A DNA stretch of 64,000 nucleotides from Microbacterium sp. VKM Ac-2923 (GTDB lineage: Bacteria; Actinomycetota; Actinomycetes; Actinomycetales; Microbacteriaceae), in assembly GCF_022815605.1 (NCBI RefSeq), contig NZ_JALGRP010000007.1, positions 132,482 through 196,481 on the forward strand, in the 5' to 3' direction. The notes under the pieces were generated by a model that did no database searches, was not told the DNA's origin, and saw nothing but the letters and a program-made list of their open reading frames with translations. Below are positions 46,624 to 55,674 of the stretch, in pieces; positions within the stretch are counted from its first letter, which is position 1; every line of letters begins with the position of its first letter. The translations under genes and the position numbers were made by a program.

Positions 46624-47811
46624 CTATTCCAAACCCTCCCCATCGCGATCACTCGTACGCGACGTCGCGACGATCGCCACCCCCACGGCGAGCACGGCCG
46701 CATTAGACCAGAAGATCGCCACGAGTCCGAGAGGACCGGCGACGAGGCCCACGCTCACCGGGATCAGCACCTGCAGCACGCGGTTGGCGGTCAGGCGCAG
46801 GCCGAGGGCGGCGCCGTGCACCGCGGGCGGGGTGATCGCGGTGGTCCAGGCCATCGTGAGGGGTTGGGGGAGGCCGAGGGCGATGCCGAGAGCGATCATC
46901 ACGGGGATCGCGCCCCACTGGTTCGCGAAGGGCAGGGCGACGAGGCTCGCGACGCCCAGGAGCATCGCCACGACGAGCAGGGTGCGGCGGCCGAATCGCG
47001 CGACGATGCGGGCGAGGCCGAGGCGGCTCACCACCGAGACGATGGCGCGCAGGGCGAGCAGCAGGCCGACGGTGACCGGGGCGATGCCCTTCTCGACCGC
47101 CCACAGCGGCACGAAGGTGTAGAGCAGGTCGACCGTCACGAGCACGGCTCCGCTGACGGCGAGGGCCCGCCACAGCTCGGGCGCTTTCATCACCGCTGAG
47201 AGCGGAACGCGCGGGGCCTTCGCGGCGGTAGTTCGGCGGTGCGTATCGCCGCGGCGCAGGAAGAGGATCAGCGGTAGAGCGAGCACCGTGAAGGCGAGGC
47301 AGACGGCGAAGCCCGCGGTCGTGTCGGGCTCATCGCGCGCGGCGAGGGTCGCGGCGATGGTCACGGCCGGGGGACCGATCAGCTGACCGATGGATGCCGC
47401 GGCGCTGAGGGTGCCGAAGCCGCTGTCCATCGAGCCCCCACGGCTCGCGTGCGCGACGAAGGTCTGCTGGCCGATCATCACGAAGAGGTGGCCCAAGCCG
47501 ATCGTCAGGGTCGCGGCGAACAGCAGAAGGACGGTCGACGGCAGGGCGAGCACGACGACCGCGCCGGCCGAGGCGATGAGAAGGCCGGCGAAGGCGACGG
47601 TGCTGCCGCCGACCCGGTCGCAGATGCGGCCCGCGGGAAGCGCCGCGACGATCGTCGGAACGGCGAAGGATGCCGCGAGCGCGGCGAGCAGCAGCGGATC
47701 CCCGCCCAGCTCGAGCGCCCGGTAGCCGACCATCAGCCGGACACCGACCCACGAGGCCTGCGACAGCGCCGCCTGGGTGCTGAGCGCAGCCCGCCAGGCG
47801 GGGCCGGTCAC
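46624..47811 (-). CDS. MFS transporter
   Basis: A 395-residue major facilitator permease with about twelve hydrophobic segments, the DRVGGSTVAF loop 2-3 region and a second such loop at ARFGRRTLLV. The GTG start overlaps the stop of the RpiR-type regulator by 4 bases (GTGA), so the two form a translationally coupled pair. The substrate is unknown. Regulation with a sugar-phosphate or organic-acid sensing protein suggests a small metabolite. Only about ten bases separate its end from the 3' DHFR remnant, which marks the right border of the scarred region. Confidence 0.88.
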   Translation of the reverse strand: MTGPAWRAALSTQAALSQASWVGVRLMVGYRALELGGDPLLLAALAASFAVPTIVAALPAGRICDRVGGSTVAFAGLLIASAGAVVVLALPSTVLLLFAATLTIGLGHLFVMIGQQTFVAHASRGGSMDSGFGTLSAAASIGQLIGPPAVTIAATLAARDEPDTTAGFAVCLAFTVLALPLILFLRRGDTHRRTTAAKAPRVPLSAVMKAPELWRALAVSGAVLVTVDLLYTFVPLWAVEKGIAPVTVGLLLALRAIVSVVSRLGLARIVARFGRRTLLVVAMLLGVASLVALPFANQWGAIPVMIALGIALGLPQPLTMAWTTAITPPAVHGAALGLRLTANRVLQVLIPVSVGLVAGPLGLVAIFWSNAAVLAVGVAIVATSRTSDRDGEGLE

Positions 47812-48647
47812 GGCCGGAGGGGGATCTCGTCGGTGCCGCCGAGCATGCGGGTGAGTCCGTCGATGTCTTCGCGCACGGCGTGATACCGCTCGGAGTCGAG
47901 GTGGTAGACCGCGAGCTGGAGCGCGTAGCAGATGGCCATCGGCACGAAGAGGGTGCGGTACTCGCTGTCGGCACTGCGGAGGGCCGCGATCAGGTGGTCG
48001 GGCGCAGGCCGGAACTGCGCGCCCGGCACGTCGGTGATGAGCAGGCTGCGTCCGCGTCGGCGCTGCGCCTCGGCGATGAGGGCGGGAAGCATCCGCGGGG
48101 TCTCGCGCAACGCGAAGCCGATCAGGATGCTGGTGGAGTCGAACGGCACGAAGCGCTCGGCGAGGTCCTTCGCCTGGGGCGAGAGGGTGACCACGACCAT
48201 CCCCAACCGGCGGAAGCGGCGGGCGAGCAATTCCTGCAGCGATCGGGCGTCGCCGTTCGCGAAGATGTAGACGACCCCGGCGCCGGCGATGTCGCGGGCG
48301 GCGGCGTCGATCGCGGACTGGGGGACGAACTCCGACAGCCGCTCGAGACCGGCCCGCTCGTCGGCGACGAAGGATGCCAGGTCGGCCCCGGACTCCTGCC
48401 GCATCGGCGCCCCGGAGAGCGCGGGGTTCACCTCGTCGGCGCGGAGGTCGCGGCGCAGGTCGGGGTATCCGCGATAGCCCAGCTTCTGCGCGAGACGCAC
48501 CACGGTCGACTCGTGCGTACCGGCCTGGGCTGCCACGTCGGCCGCCGTCGTCGACGACGTCGCGGCGCTCAACAGCACCGTCATGACCTTCTGCTCCGTG
48601 GTGCTCAGGGCGGCGGTGTTACGAGTCGCGACGGCGCGGAAGCTCAT
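47808..48647 (-). CDS. RpiR/MurR-family transcriptional regulator
   Basis: A 279-residue regulator. The N-terminal RpiR helix-turn-helix (about 10-75) includes TEQKVMTVLL, ADVAAQAGTHESTVVRLAQK and LGYRGYPDLRRDLR. The C-terminal SIS-like domain (about 110-265) includes VVYIFANGDARSLQELLARR and RSLLITDVPGAQF. ATG at 48647 after AAGGAGAG fixes the start. It is divergent from a tripartite tricarboxylate transporter operon and probably controls both directions in response to an organic acid or phosphosugar. It is coupled to the MFS gene downstream. Confidence 0.9.
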   Translation of the reverse strand: MSFRAVATRNTAALSTTEQKVMTVLLSAATSSTTAADVAAQAGTHESTVVRLAQKLGYRGYPDLRRDLRADEVNPALSGAPMRQESGADLASFVADERAGLERLSEFVPQSAIDAAARDIAGAGVVYIFANGDARSLQELLARRFRRLGMVVVTLSPQAKDLAERFVPFDSTSILIGFALRETPRMLPALIAEAQRRRGRSLLITDVPGAQFRPAPDHLIAALRSADSEYRTLFVPMAICYALQLAVYHLDSERYHAVREDIDGLTRMLGGTDEIPLRP

Positions 48648-48690
48648 GTTCTCTCCTTCGAGGCACGACGCCGATCGAGCGGGTCGGTTG

Positions 48691-48754
48691 TTGACAAGTC
48701 TGGACCATCCTGCAATCCTGTGCAAGTGCGCAAGTTGCGACAACGGTCTTGCAC
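48691..48754. promoter_or_regulatory. nested inverted repeat and -35-like box between rpiR-type gene and tctB
   Basis: GTGCAAG (48720-48726) and CTTGCAC (48748-48754) form an inverted repeat that encloses the perfect palindrome CGCAAGTTGCG (48729-48739). A TTGACA at 48691-48696 reads rightward, towards tctB, with only a weak -10 (AATCCT) 17 bases on. The palindromes would sit just downstream of such a promoter, where an RpiR-type repressor could block it. Confidence 0.45.
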
Positions 48755-48792
48755 ACACACCTAGCACGAAACCCGCAGAGAGGCGGATGACG

Positions 48793-49428
48793 ATGGCGTC
48801 TGATGTGGTGCAAACCTCGTCCCCGACGAGGGCACGGCAGTACCTGGAGTGGTCTGTCGTGGCGATCGGTGCCGTCGCCGGTATCGCGGTCATGGTGTCG
48901 GGCTTCGGCTACGGCTTGACCAACGTGACCGGGGTGGGCGCCGGGTTCTTCCCGGTCGTCGCGGGAGCCACGATCGCCCTCGGCGCGGTGCTCTGGGCGC
49001 TGCAGCTGCTCGGTGCGGCTGCGGCGCAGCGGCGCGAGGCGAACCGGTCGGAACACGACGCACGGACGCCCTTCGAGGGCAACCGCGTCGACCCGCCCAC
49101 CGACACCGCGATCGGCGTGCTCGTCGTCGATGGCATCGATGAGGAAGACGACGACATCGCCCTCCCCGACCGTCGTGGCATCCTGCGCGTCGCCATCGTG
49201 GCGGGATCGCTCGTGCTCGCCGCGATCCTTTTGCCGGTGCTCGGGTACCTCCTCACCATGACGCTGCTGCTCTTCAGCGTGATGACCCTCGTGAGCGCTC
49301 GCCGCTGGTGGGTCGCCCTTCTCATCGCGGTCGGCGTCGCCGTCATCAGCCGGTTCGTCTTCGCCGACCTGCTCGGCACCGCCCTCCCGCACTCGAGCAT
49401 CACCGTGCTCCGGATGATCGGCCTCTGA
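48793..49428 (+). CDS. tctB: tripartite tricarboxylate transporter, small membrane subunit TctB
   Basis: A 211-residue membrane protein with the TctB layout. Two N-terminal helices (about 20-45 and 50-72, YGLTNVTGVGAGFFPVVAGA) carry the GxGFFP motif. A polar loop (80-130) and further helices to the C-terminus follow. With TctA and the periplasmic TctC it forms a secondary, binding-protein-dependent carboxylate importer. The ATG at 48793 has better spacing to GAGAGG than the ATG two codons upstream. tctA begins one base after its stop. Confidence 0.88.
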   Translation: MASDVVQTSSPTRARQYLEWSVVAIGAVAGIAVMVSGFGYGLTNVTGVGAGFFPVVAGATIALGAVLWALQLLGAAAAQRREANRSEHDARTPFEGNRVDPPTDTAIGVLVVDGIDEEDDDIALPDRRGILRVAIVAGSLVLAAILLPVLGYLLTMTLLLFSVMTLVSARRWWVALLIAVGVAVISRFVFADLLGTALPHSSITVLRMIGL

Positions 49429-49429
49429 C

Positions 49430-50947
49430 ATGGAATTCGGCGCTCTCTTCCAAGGACTCCTCACCGTCCTGACTCCCGAGAACCTGCTCTTCGCCCTCCT
49501 CGGCTGCGTGCTCGGCATGCTCGTCGGCGTGCTGCCCGGCTTCGGGCCCGCAGCAGCCGTCTCGCTGCTCATCCCGGTCACCTTCGGGCTCTCGCCCACG
49601 ACCGCGATCATCATGCTCGCCGCCATCCTCTACGGAGCGGCCTTCGGCGGCACGATCACCGCCGTCCTGCTGCGGATCCCCGGTGAGGCGTCGTCGGTGG
49701 CGACGACCCTCGACGGATACGAGCTCGCCAAGCGCGGGCGCGGCGGCCCGGCGCTCGTCATCGCGGCGGTGGGGTCGTTCATCGGCGGGCTGGTCGGCGT
49801 CGTCGGGTTCGTGCTCGTCGCCCCCTTCGCGCGGATCGCGCTGGAGTTCGGCGCCCCCGAGCTGTTCCTCGTGTCGTTCCTCGGACTGCTGCTCATCACG
49901 AGCTTCGCGGGCAGCAACCCCGCCAAGGCGCTCATCAGCGCCGGCGTCGGCCTCGCGATCGCGACGGTCGGCCTCGACCCGGGCGTCGGCATCGTGCGCT
50001 TCGGATTCGACATGCCGCAGCTCTTCGACGGCATCGGCCTCGTCGCGATCGTCATGGGCGCGTTCGGCCTCAGCGAGATCCTCGCCCAGGCCCAACGCGG
50101 CCCCGCAGGCATCGCCAAGCCCCTCTCGATCGGACGGCTCTACCCCACCCGCGACGACTTCCGCCGCTCGTGGAAACCCTTCTTCCGCGGCTCGATCATC
50201 GGCTTCTTCATGGGCCTGCTCCCCGGCTCGCCCGGAGCCGCGACCTCGCTGGCCTCGTACGCCGCCGAGAAGCGCTTCTCGAAGAAGCACCGCGCGGAGT
50301 TCGGCCGGGGCGCGATGGAGGGCGTCGCCGGACCCGAATCCGCCAACAACGCCCTCGCAGTGTCGTCGATGATCCCGCTGTTCACCCTTGGCATCCCGAC
50401 GTCGGCGACGGTCGCCATCATGGCGGGTGCGTTCACCGTCAACGGGCTCATCCCGGGACCGCTGCTGTTCCGCGACAACCCCGAGGTCGCCTGGGCCATC
50501 ATCGCCAGCTTCCTCGTGGGCAACGTCATCCTGTTGATCCTCAACGTGCCCCTCGTGCGCGTCTGGATCGCCGTACTCCGCCTGCCGTTCGCCTACCTGA
50601 TGGCCGCGATCCTCGCGTTCATGTTCCTCGGCACCTACTCGATCAACGGCAGCACCTTCGAGATCTTCGTCATGGTCGCCGCGGGCGTGATCGGCTACGT
50701 CTTCCACCTGCTGCGCGTGCCGCTGACGCCGCTCGTGCTCGCGATCATCCTCGGCCCGATGCTCGAGGAGAACTTCCAGCGCTCGCTCGCCCTGTCGCGC
50801 GGTGACTGGGGAGTGTTCACGAGCAGCCCGATCGCCACCGGCCTCCTCGTGGTCTGCGCCCTCGCCGTCGCGCTCGGAGCGAGCCGCCCCGCGCTCGCCG
50901 CCTTCGTGCGGTCGCGGTCCCGTTCCCGTGCACGTGTCGACGCCTAG
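49430..50947 (+). CDS. tctA: tripartite tricarboxylate transporter, large permease subunit TctA
   Basis: A 505-residue permease with about twelve membrane segments. The N-terminal region shows the family hallmark LVGVLPGFGPAAAVSLLIPV and YGAAFGGTITAVLLRIPGEA. The repeat-related second half has FFMGLLPGSPGAATSLASY and FTLGIPTSATVAIMAG. It uses an ion gradient to import carboxylates delivered by TctC. It lies between tctB and tctC in an operon that ends with an RraA-like aldolase gene. Confidence 0.95.
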   Translation: MEFGALFQGLLTVLTPENLLFALLGCVLGMLVGVLPGFGPAAAVSLLIPVTFGLSPTTAIIMLAAILYGAAFGGTITAVLLRIPGEASSVATTLDGYELAKRGRGGPALVIAAVGSFIGGLVGVVGFVLVAPFARIALEFGAPELFLVSFLGLLLITSFAGSNPAKALISAGVGLAIATVGLDPGVGIVRFGFDMPQLFDGIGLVAIVMGAFGLSEILAQAQRGPAGIAKPLSIGRLYPTRDDFRRSWKPFFRGSIIGFFMGLLPGSPGAATSLASYAAEKRFSKKHRAEFGRGAMEGVAGPESANNALAVSSMIPLFTLGIPTSATVAIMAGAFTVNGLIPGPLLFRDNPEVAWAIIASFLVGNVILLILNVPLVRVWIAVLRLPFAYLMAAILAFMFLGTYSINGSTFEIFVMVAAGVIGYVFHLLRVPLTPLVLAIILGPMLEENFQRSLALSRGDWGVFTSSPIATGLLVVCALAVALGASRPALAAFVRSRSRSRARVDA

Positions 50948-51027
50948 CCCCGTCCCCGCACCCTCGTCATCCCGACACATTCAGCATCCCCGCACATTCG
51001 TCATCCCCACCAGAAGGAGAAAACAGC

Positions 51028-52044
51028 ATGCGAATCCGCTCCCTGACCCTCGGCGCCGTTGCAGCCCTGGCTGCCGTGGCCCTCGTCGGATGCTCATCCG
51101 CCACCGGATCGACCTCGAGCGGCGACGGCGCCGACGAGGCCTGGCCCGCCGCCGGAACCGACATCGAATGGATCGTCCCCTCGGCCGCCGGTGCCGGCAA
51201 CGACATCCTGGCCCGCATCGTCGCGCCGGCTATGCAGGAATCCCTCGACGCCAACATCCAGGTCGTGAACCTCGAGGGCGGCAGCCAGGTCGTCGGCCTC
51301 AGCAAGCTCGCCACCTCGGCACCCGACGGCACGACGTTCGGCTACACGAACATCCCGTCCATCCTCGGTCGCTACCTCGACCCCTCCAAGAACGCCACCT
51401 TCGATCGCGAGAGTTTCTTGCCGGTCGGTTCGTTCGCCACGAACTCGGTCGTGATCGGCGTGGCCGCGAACAGCCCGTACAAGACCATCGACGACCTGTT
51501 CGCCGCCGTCGAAGACGACCCCGGCACCATCACGGCGGGCACCGACTCGCGCGCCGGCGACGACCACGTCAACCTGCGGATCCTCGAGAACGAACTCGAC
51601 CTGGAGTTCAACATCGTCCACTACAACAGCGGTGCCGACAAGGTGGCCGCTGTCATGTCGGGCGAGGTGAACTTCGCCCTCGGCGGGGTGTCGAGCTTCT
51701 ACGGCCCGTACAAGTCCGGCGACATCCGCCTGTTGGCGATCGTCGAGGACGAGCAGAGCGAACTCATGCCCGACGTGCCCACGCTGTCCGGCGAGGGCTT
51801 CGAGGTGGCGCCGATGAACAGCCGCTTCACCCTGTCTGTGCCGGCGGAGACGCCCGAGAACATCCGCTCCTCGCTGGAGGCCGCCCTCGAGGTCGCCGCG
51901 GCAGACCCCGCGGTCATCGAGAAGCTCACCAACGCCGCCACCGTCGCATCCTGGATGCCGGGAGCCGAGGTCGCGAAGCTCTGGGAAGAGCGCGAAGCCA
52001 CGATCTCGCCCATCATCGACGAACTGCTGCAGGTGTCGCCGTGA
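51028..52044 (+). CDS. tctC: Bug/TctC-type solute-binding lipoprotein
   Basis: A 338-residue binding protein. A lipoprotein signal peptide ends at the lipobox LVGC (Cys22), followed by a Ser/Gly-rich tether. The mature part matches the Bug family, with WIVPSAAGAGNDILARIVAP, the VVNLEGGSQVVGLSKLA region and GTDSRAGDDHVNL. It captures a carboxylate outside the membrane and hands it to TctA/TctB. AGAAGGAG precedes the ATG. The stop overlaps the GTG of the aldolase gene. The exact ligand cannot be read from sequence. Confidence 0.93.
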   Translation: MRIRSLTLGAVAALAAVALVGCSSATGSTSSGDGADEAWPAAGTDIEWIVPSAAGAGNDILARIVAPAMQESLDANIQVVNLEGGSQVVGLSKLATSAPDGTTFGYTNIPSILGRYLDPSKNATFDRESFLPVGSFATNSVVIGVAANSPYKTIDDLFAAVEDDPGTITAGTDSRAGDDHVNLRILENELDLEFNIVHYNSGADKVAAVMSGEVNFALGGVSSFYGPYKSGDIRLLAIVEDEQSELMPDVPTLSGEGFEVAPMNSRFTLSVPAETPENIRSSLEAALEVAAADPAVIEKLTNAATVASWMPGAEVAKLWEEREATISPIIDELLQVSP

Positions 52045-52667
52045 CCTCGGCCGTGGCGACAGCCGTCATCGAGCGCGCTCCCCTCAGCGCCTCCGAGCGC
52101 GAGCGCCTCGCGCCCTTGGCCGCCTCGGCGGTCGTCGACTCGATGCAGCGCCTTGGGTCTCCGGATGCCGGCATCTCACCGACGTGGGCGGGTGCGCGCC
52201 TGGTGGGACCGGCGCTGACCGTGCTCACGGCGGCGGGCGACAACCAGATCGTCCACGCGGCGCTCGACGTCGTGCAGCCGGGCGAGGTCATCGTGCTCAA
52301 CGGCTTCGGCGACACGACGAGGGCGCTGATCGGTGACCTCATCGCCGAGCGGGCGCTGAGCCTCGGGGTGGCCGGCTTCGTCGTCGACGGCTGCGTGCGC
52401 GACGTCGACGCCATCCGCGAGCTCGGGCTCCCCGTCTTCGCCCGCGGGGTGACCCCCGCCGGTCCGTACAAGAACGGCCCCGGAGTGATCGGCGGCGCGG
52501 TCGCGATCGGGGGAGTGGCCGTGCTCACCGGCGACGTCGTGGTCGCCGACGCCGACGGCGTCGTGTTCATCCCGCGCGCACAGCTCGACACGATCGTCGA
52601 CCTCGCCGAGCAGAAGCTCGAGAGCGAAGCCCGGAAGCGGGCGAGCATCCGGGCGTCGGTGATCTGA
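52041..52667 (+). CDS. RraA-like protein, probable 4-hydroxy-4-methyl-2-oxoglutarate aldolase
   Basis: A 208-residue protein of the RraA/HMG-aldolase family. The diagnostic block is GDTTRALIGDLIAERALSLG followed by VVDGCVRDVDAI, with the GDL and RD residues that bind Mg and substrate in the aldolases. These cleave 4-hydroxy-4-methyl-2-oxoglutarate (protocatechuate/gallate 4,5-cleavage pathways) and decarboxylate oxaloacetate. True RNase E regulators also lie in this family, but actinobacterial operon context favours metabolism. The GTG start overlaps the tctC stop (GTGA), so it is the last gene of the transporter operon and probably acts on the imported acid or its product. Confidence 0.85.
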   Translation: MTSAVATAVIERAPLSASERERLAPLAASAVVDSMQRLGSPDAGISPTWAGARLVGPALTVLTAAGDNQIVHAALDVVQPGEVIVLNGFGDTTRALIGDLIAERALSLGVAGFVVDGCVRDVDAIRELGLPVFARGVTPAGPYKNGPGVIGGAVAIGGVAVLTGDVVVADADGVVFIPRAQLDTIVDLAEQKLESEARKRASIRASVI

Positions 52668-52697
52668 CCCCACCGAGCCAGCGTCACCGGACACGAG

Positions 52698-52743
52698 GAA
52701 GGGCCTCGCGCGAACGGCATCCACCGTCCGTGCGAGGCCCTTC
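52698..52743. terminator. strong bidirectional terminator
   Basis: GAAGGGCCTCGC (52698-52709) pairs perfectly with GCGAGGCCCTTC (52732-52743), and most of the intervening bases pair as well, giving a stem of about 19 base pairs around a CATCCA loop. It lies between the convergent aldolase and Old Yellow Enzyme genes and can serve both. Confidence 0.85.
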
Positions 52744-52751
52744 AACGTCAG

Positions 52752-53828
52752 TCAGCCCTGGAGGAACGGGTAGTCCGTGTAGCCGCGCTCATCGCCGCCG
52801 TAGACGGTGGGCTGGTCGACCTGATTCTCGTCGGCGCCCTTCTGCCAGCGGGTCACGAGGTCGGGGTTCGCGATCGCGGGGCGACCGACGGCGACCAGGT
52901 CGGCGATGCCCTCGTCGACAGCCGACACGGCCTCGTCGCGCGTGGTGATGCTCGAGAAGCCGGTGTTGACGATGACCGTGCCGCCGAACGCGCGGCGGAG
53001 GTCCTGGATGAACTCGCCGGCGGGGTCGGCGTGCAGCACGCTCAGGTAGGCGAGGCCCAGCGGGGCGAGGCCGCCGATGAGCGCTTCATAGGTGGCGCGG
53101 GTCTCAGCCTCGTCCTTTTCCCAGACGTCCTGGATGTTGTGGGCGGGCGAGATCCGGATGCCGACGCGTCCGGCGCCGATCTCGGCGACGACGGCTTCGG
53201 CGACCTCGATGACGAAGCGGGCGCGGGCCTCGGGCGATCCGCCGTAGCCGTCGGTGCGCTGGTTGGAGGCGGGGGAGAGGAACTCGTGGAGGAGGTATCC
53301 GTTGGCGCCGTGCAGCTCGACGCCGTCGAAGCCGGCATCCACTGCCCGTCGCGCGGCGGCGACGAACTCGTCGCGGACGGTGGCGAGCTCGGCGGTCTCG
53401 AGCGCGTGGGGGGTGGCGTAGGCGACCTTGGTGCCGTCGGCCAGGCGGGTTTCGCCCTCGATGGCGATTGCTGAGGGGGCGACGATGCGATCGGTGCCGG
53501 TGATGTCGGGGTGCGTGACGCGTCCGCCGTTCATGAGCTGCATGAAGACGGTGCCGCCCTCGGCGTGCACGGCGTCGGCGACCTTGGCCCAGCCGGCGGC
53601 CTGTGCGTCGGTGACGATGCCGGGCTGGCCCGGGTACGCACGCGATTCGGCGCTCGGGAACACGCCCTCGGTCACCAGCAGGCCGATGCCCGCGCGCTGC
53701 GCGTAGTACTTCGCGACGATGGGTCCGGGGACGCCGTTGACGTCGGCGCGGAGGCGGGTCATCGGGGCGAGCGACACGCGGTTGCGAACGTCGACGTCGC
53801 CGACGGTGGTGGGGCTGAACAGGCTCAC
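52752..53828 (-). CDS. Old Yellow Enzyme family NADH:flavin oxidoreductase
   Basis: A 358-residue FMN-dependent alkene reductase. Features are VSLAPMTRLRAD near the N-terminus, the substrate-binding VELHGANGYLLHEFLSP (His/Asn pair), RTDGYGGSPEARARFVIEV, and the phosphate-binding TGFSSITTRDEA and VAVGRPAIANPDL. Such enzymes reduce activated C=C bonds of enones. The GTG at 53828 follows AAAGGA. It is divergent from the interrupted FAD oxidoreductase gene, with 290 bases between. A fragment resembling its C-terminus may survive at 43457-43530. Confidence 0.93.
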   Translation of the reverse strand: MSLFSPTTVGDVDVRNRVSLAPMTRLRADVNGVPGPIVAKYYAQRAGIGLLVTEGVFPSAESRAYPGQPGIVTDAQAAGWAKVADAVHAEGGTVFMQLMNGGRVTHPDITGTDRIVAPSAIAIEGETRLADGTKVAYATPHALETAELATVRDEFVAAARRAVDAGFDGVELHGANGYLLHEFLSPASNQRTDGYGGSPEARARFVIEVAEAVVAEIGAGRVGIRISPAHNIQDVWEKDEAETRATYEALIGGLAPLGLAYLSVLHADPAGEFIQDLRRAFGGTVIVNTGFSSITTRDEAVSAVDEGIADLVAVGRPAIANPDLVTRWQKGADENQVDQPTVYGGDERGYTDYPFLQG

Positions 53829-54118
53829 GGGGGTCCTTTCGTGGGGAACGGGGGCCACGGCATGGCAACGAGGGGTGGCGGCTGCCTATTCCAACGGGGC
53901 GAGCCGACACGGCATGGAGGCTTGACGGTGGGGGAGCGCTGACCTCGCGGACGGGATCGGCGCCCGGATCCGCTGCGCGCAGAGGGGCGGATGCCATCGT
54001 GGCGGCGAGATGGGCAAGGTCGCCCCGGCAGGCCCGAAACTGCCTCTGGTCAGGAACGATGTCGGCGAGGAAGATGGTCGGCGTCGCAGCGTCGCCCACC
54101 CGAAAGAACGGTCTTCCG

Positions 54119-55507
54119 ATGGCATCCCTCTTCGAAACGTCCCTCGACGATCGCGCCATGGCCTTGCGCGAAGCGCTCGGTTCGCGTGTCGTCTTCGCCC
54201 ACGAGCCCGAGTACGACGTCGTGCGCGCGCCGTGGAATCCCACCGCTGACCAGCGTCCGTTCGCCGTCGCCACCCCGGAGTCGGCCGACGACGTCGTCGC
54301 GATCGTGCGCGCGGCGACGACAGCGGGTCTGCGCATCGCGGCGCAGTCCACCGGGCACGCGGCTCCGGGGCTCTGCGAGACCGACCTCGCTGACGTGGTG
54401 CTGGTGCGGCTCGGTGCGCTGCGCGGGGTCACCGTGCACCCCGAGACCCGCACCGCGACCGTGCTCGGCGGGTCGCACTGGAACGACGTCCTGGATGCCA
54501 CCGCGCCTCACGGCCTCACCGCCCTGCACGGCAGCGCGGGCGACGTCTCGGTCGTCGGGTATTCGCTCAACGGCGGCGTCTCGTTCTACGCGCGGGCACA
54601 CGGGCTCGGGATCAACGCCGTGAGGTCGGCGCAGGTCGTCACCGCCGACGGCACGCTCGTGCGCGCGAGCGCCGACGAGAACACCGACCTGTTCTGGGCC
54701 GTCCGCGGAGGGTCGGGGTCGTTCGGCATTGTGGTCTCGCTCGAGATCAATCTGCTGCCCTACGCCGACGTGTTCGCCGGGATGCTGCTGTGAAACGCCA
54801 CGCGCACGGAGGCGGTGAGCCGCGCGTGGGCCGAGTGGACGGCATCCGCTCCCGAATCCGTCACCTCGACCCTGCGCGTACTGCACCTGCCGCCCCTGCC
54901 CGAACTGCCGCCCTTCCTTTCGGGACGCTCCCTCGTCGTGGTCGACGGAGCCGTGCTCGAGACCGACGCGCGCGCCGACGAGCTGCTGCAGCCCCTCCGC
55001 GACCTCGCGCCCGAGATCGACACGTTCGGGCGGATCCCCTCGGCGGGACTCGTGCACGTGCACATGGATCCGCCGCAGCCGACCCCGGCGGTGACCCGTC
55101 ACCGGATCCTCGAGACGCTGACCGACGAGGCCGTCGCGGCGTTCGTCGCGGCATCCGCGGACCCGGCGCTCTTCGTCTCGGAGCTGCGACACGTGGGCGG
55201 GGCCGCGTCCCGCCCGGTGCCGGCGGGTGGCGCGGTGTCGGCGATCGCGGGCGACTACATCGTGCACGGGATCGCGGTGCCACCCGTGCCTGAGGCGGTC
55301 CCGGTGGCGCGGGCCGCGGCTGACGCCTTCATCGAGTGCTTTGAGCCGTGGGCGAGCGAGGCGCTGGTGCTAACGTTCCTCGACGGCGGCTCGGACCGCG
55401 CGCCGGGCTTCGGGGCGTCGCTCGACCGGTTGCGCGCGCTGAAGGCGGAGTGGGACCCGCGGAACGTGTTCGCGGCGGCGAACCCGGTTGTGCCGGCGGG
55501 TGGCTGA
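54119..55507 (+). pseudogene. BBE-type FAD-linked oxidoreductase gene with one in-frame stop
   Basis: Two halves lie in the same frame, separated only by a TGA at 54791-54793. The first (ATG 54119) carries the PCMH-type FAD domain with TGHAAPGLCETDLADVVLV, SHWNDVLDATAPHGLTALHG and LNGGVSFYARAHGLGINAV. The second (from 54794) carries the substrate domain and the BBE ending RLRALKAEWDPRNVFAAANP. The stop stands in FAGMLL-TGA-NATRTEA, where a Trp codon (TGG) is the likeliest original. A single base change thus explains the break, unless it is a sequencing error. The enzyme would otherwise be about 462 residues and oxidise an alcohol or similar substrate with covalent FAD. The 167 bases after it show nothing supportable. 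Confidence 0.85.
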
Positions 55508-55674
55508 GTGGGGGCGTGAGGCGGTCGCCTAGGGGTCATCGGGGGCGATATAGGCGGCGCGGTGGAACGCAGGGGGAGCGGATGCCGAGCCCGTCACCGA
55601 GCAGGGTCGGCGTCGGCGAGCGGGGCGCCGTTGACGACTGCGCGGCACGCCAGCACACCGTTCCCCGGATGCGG

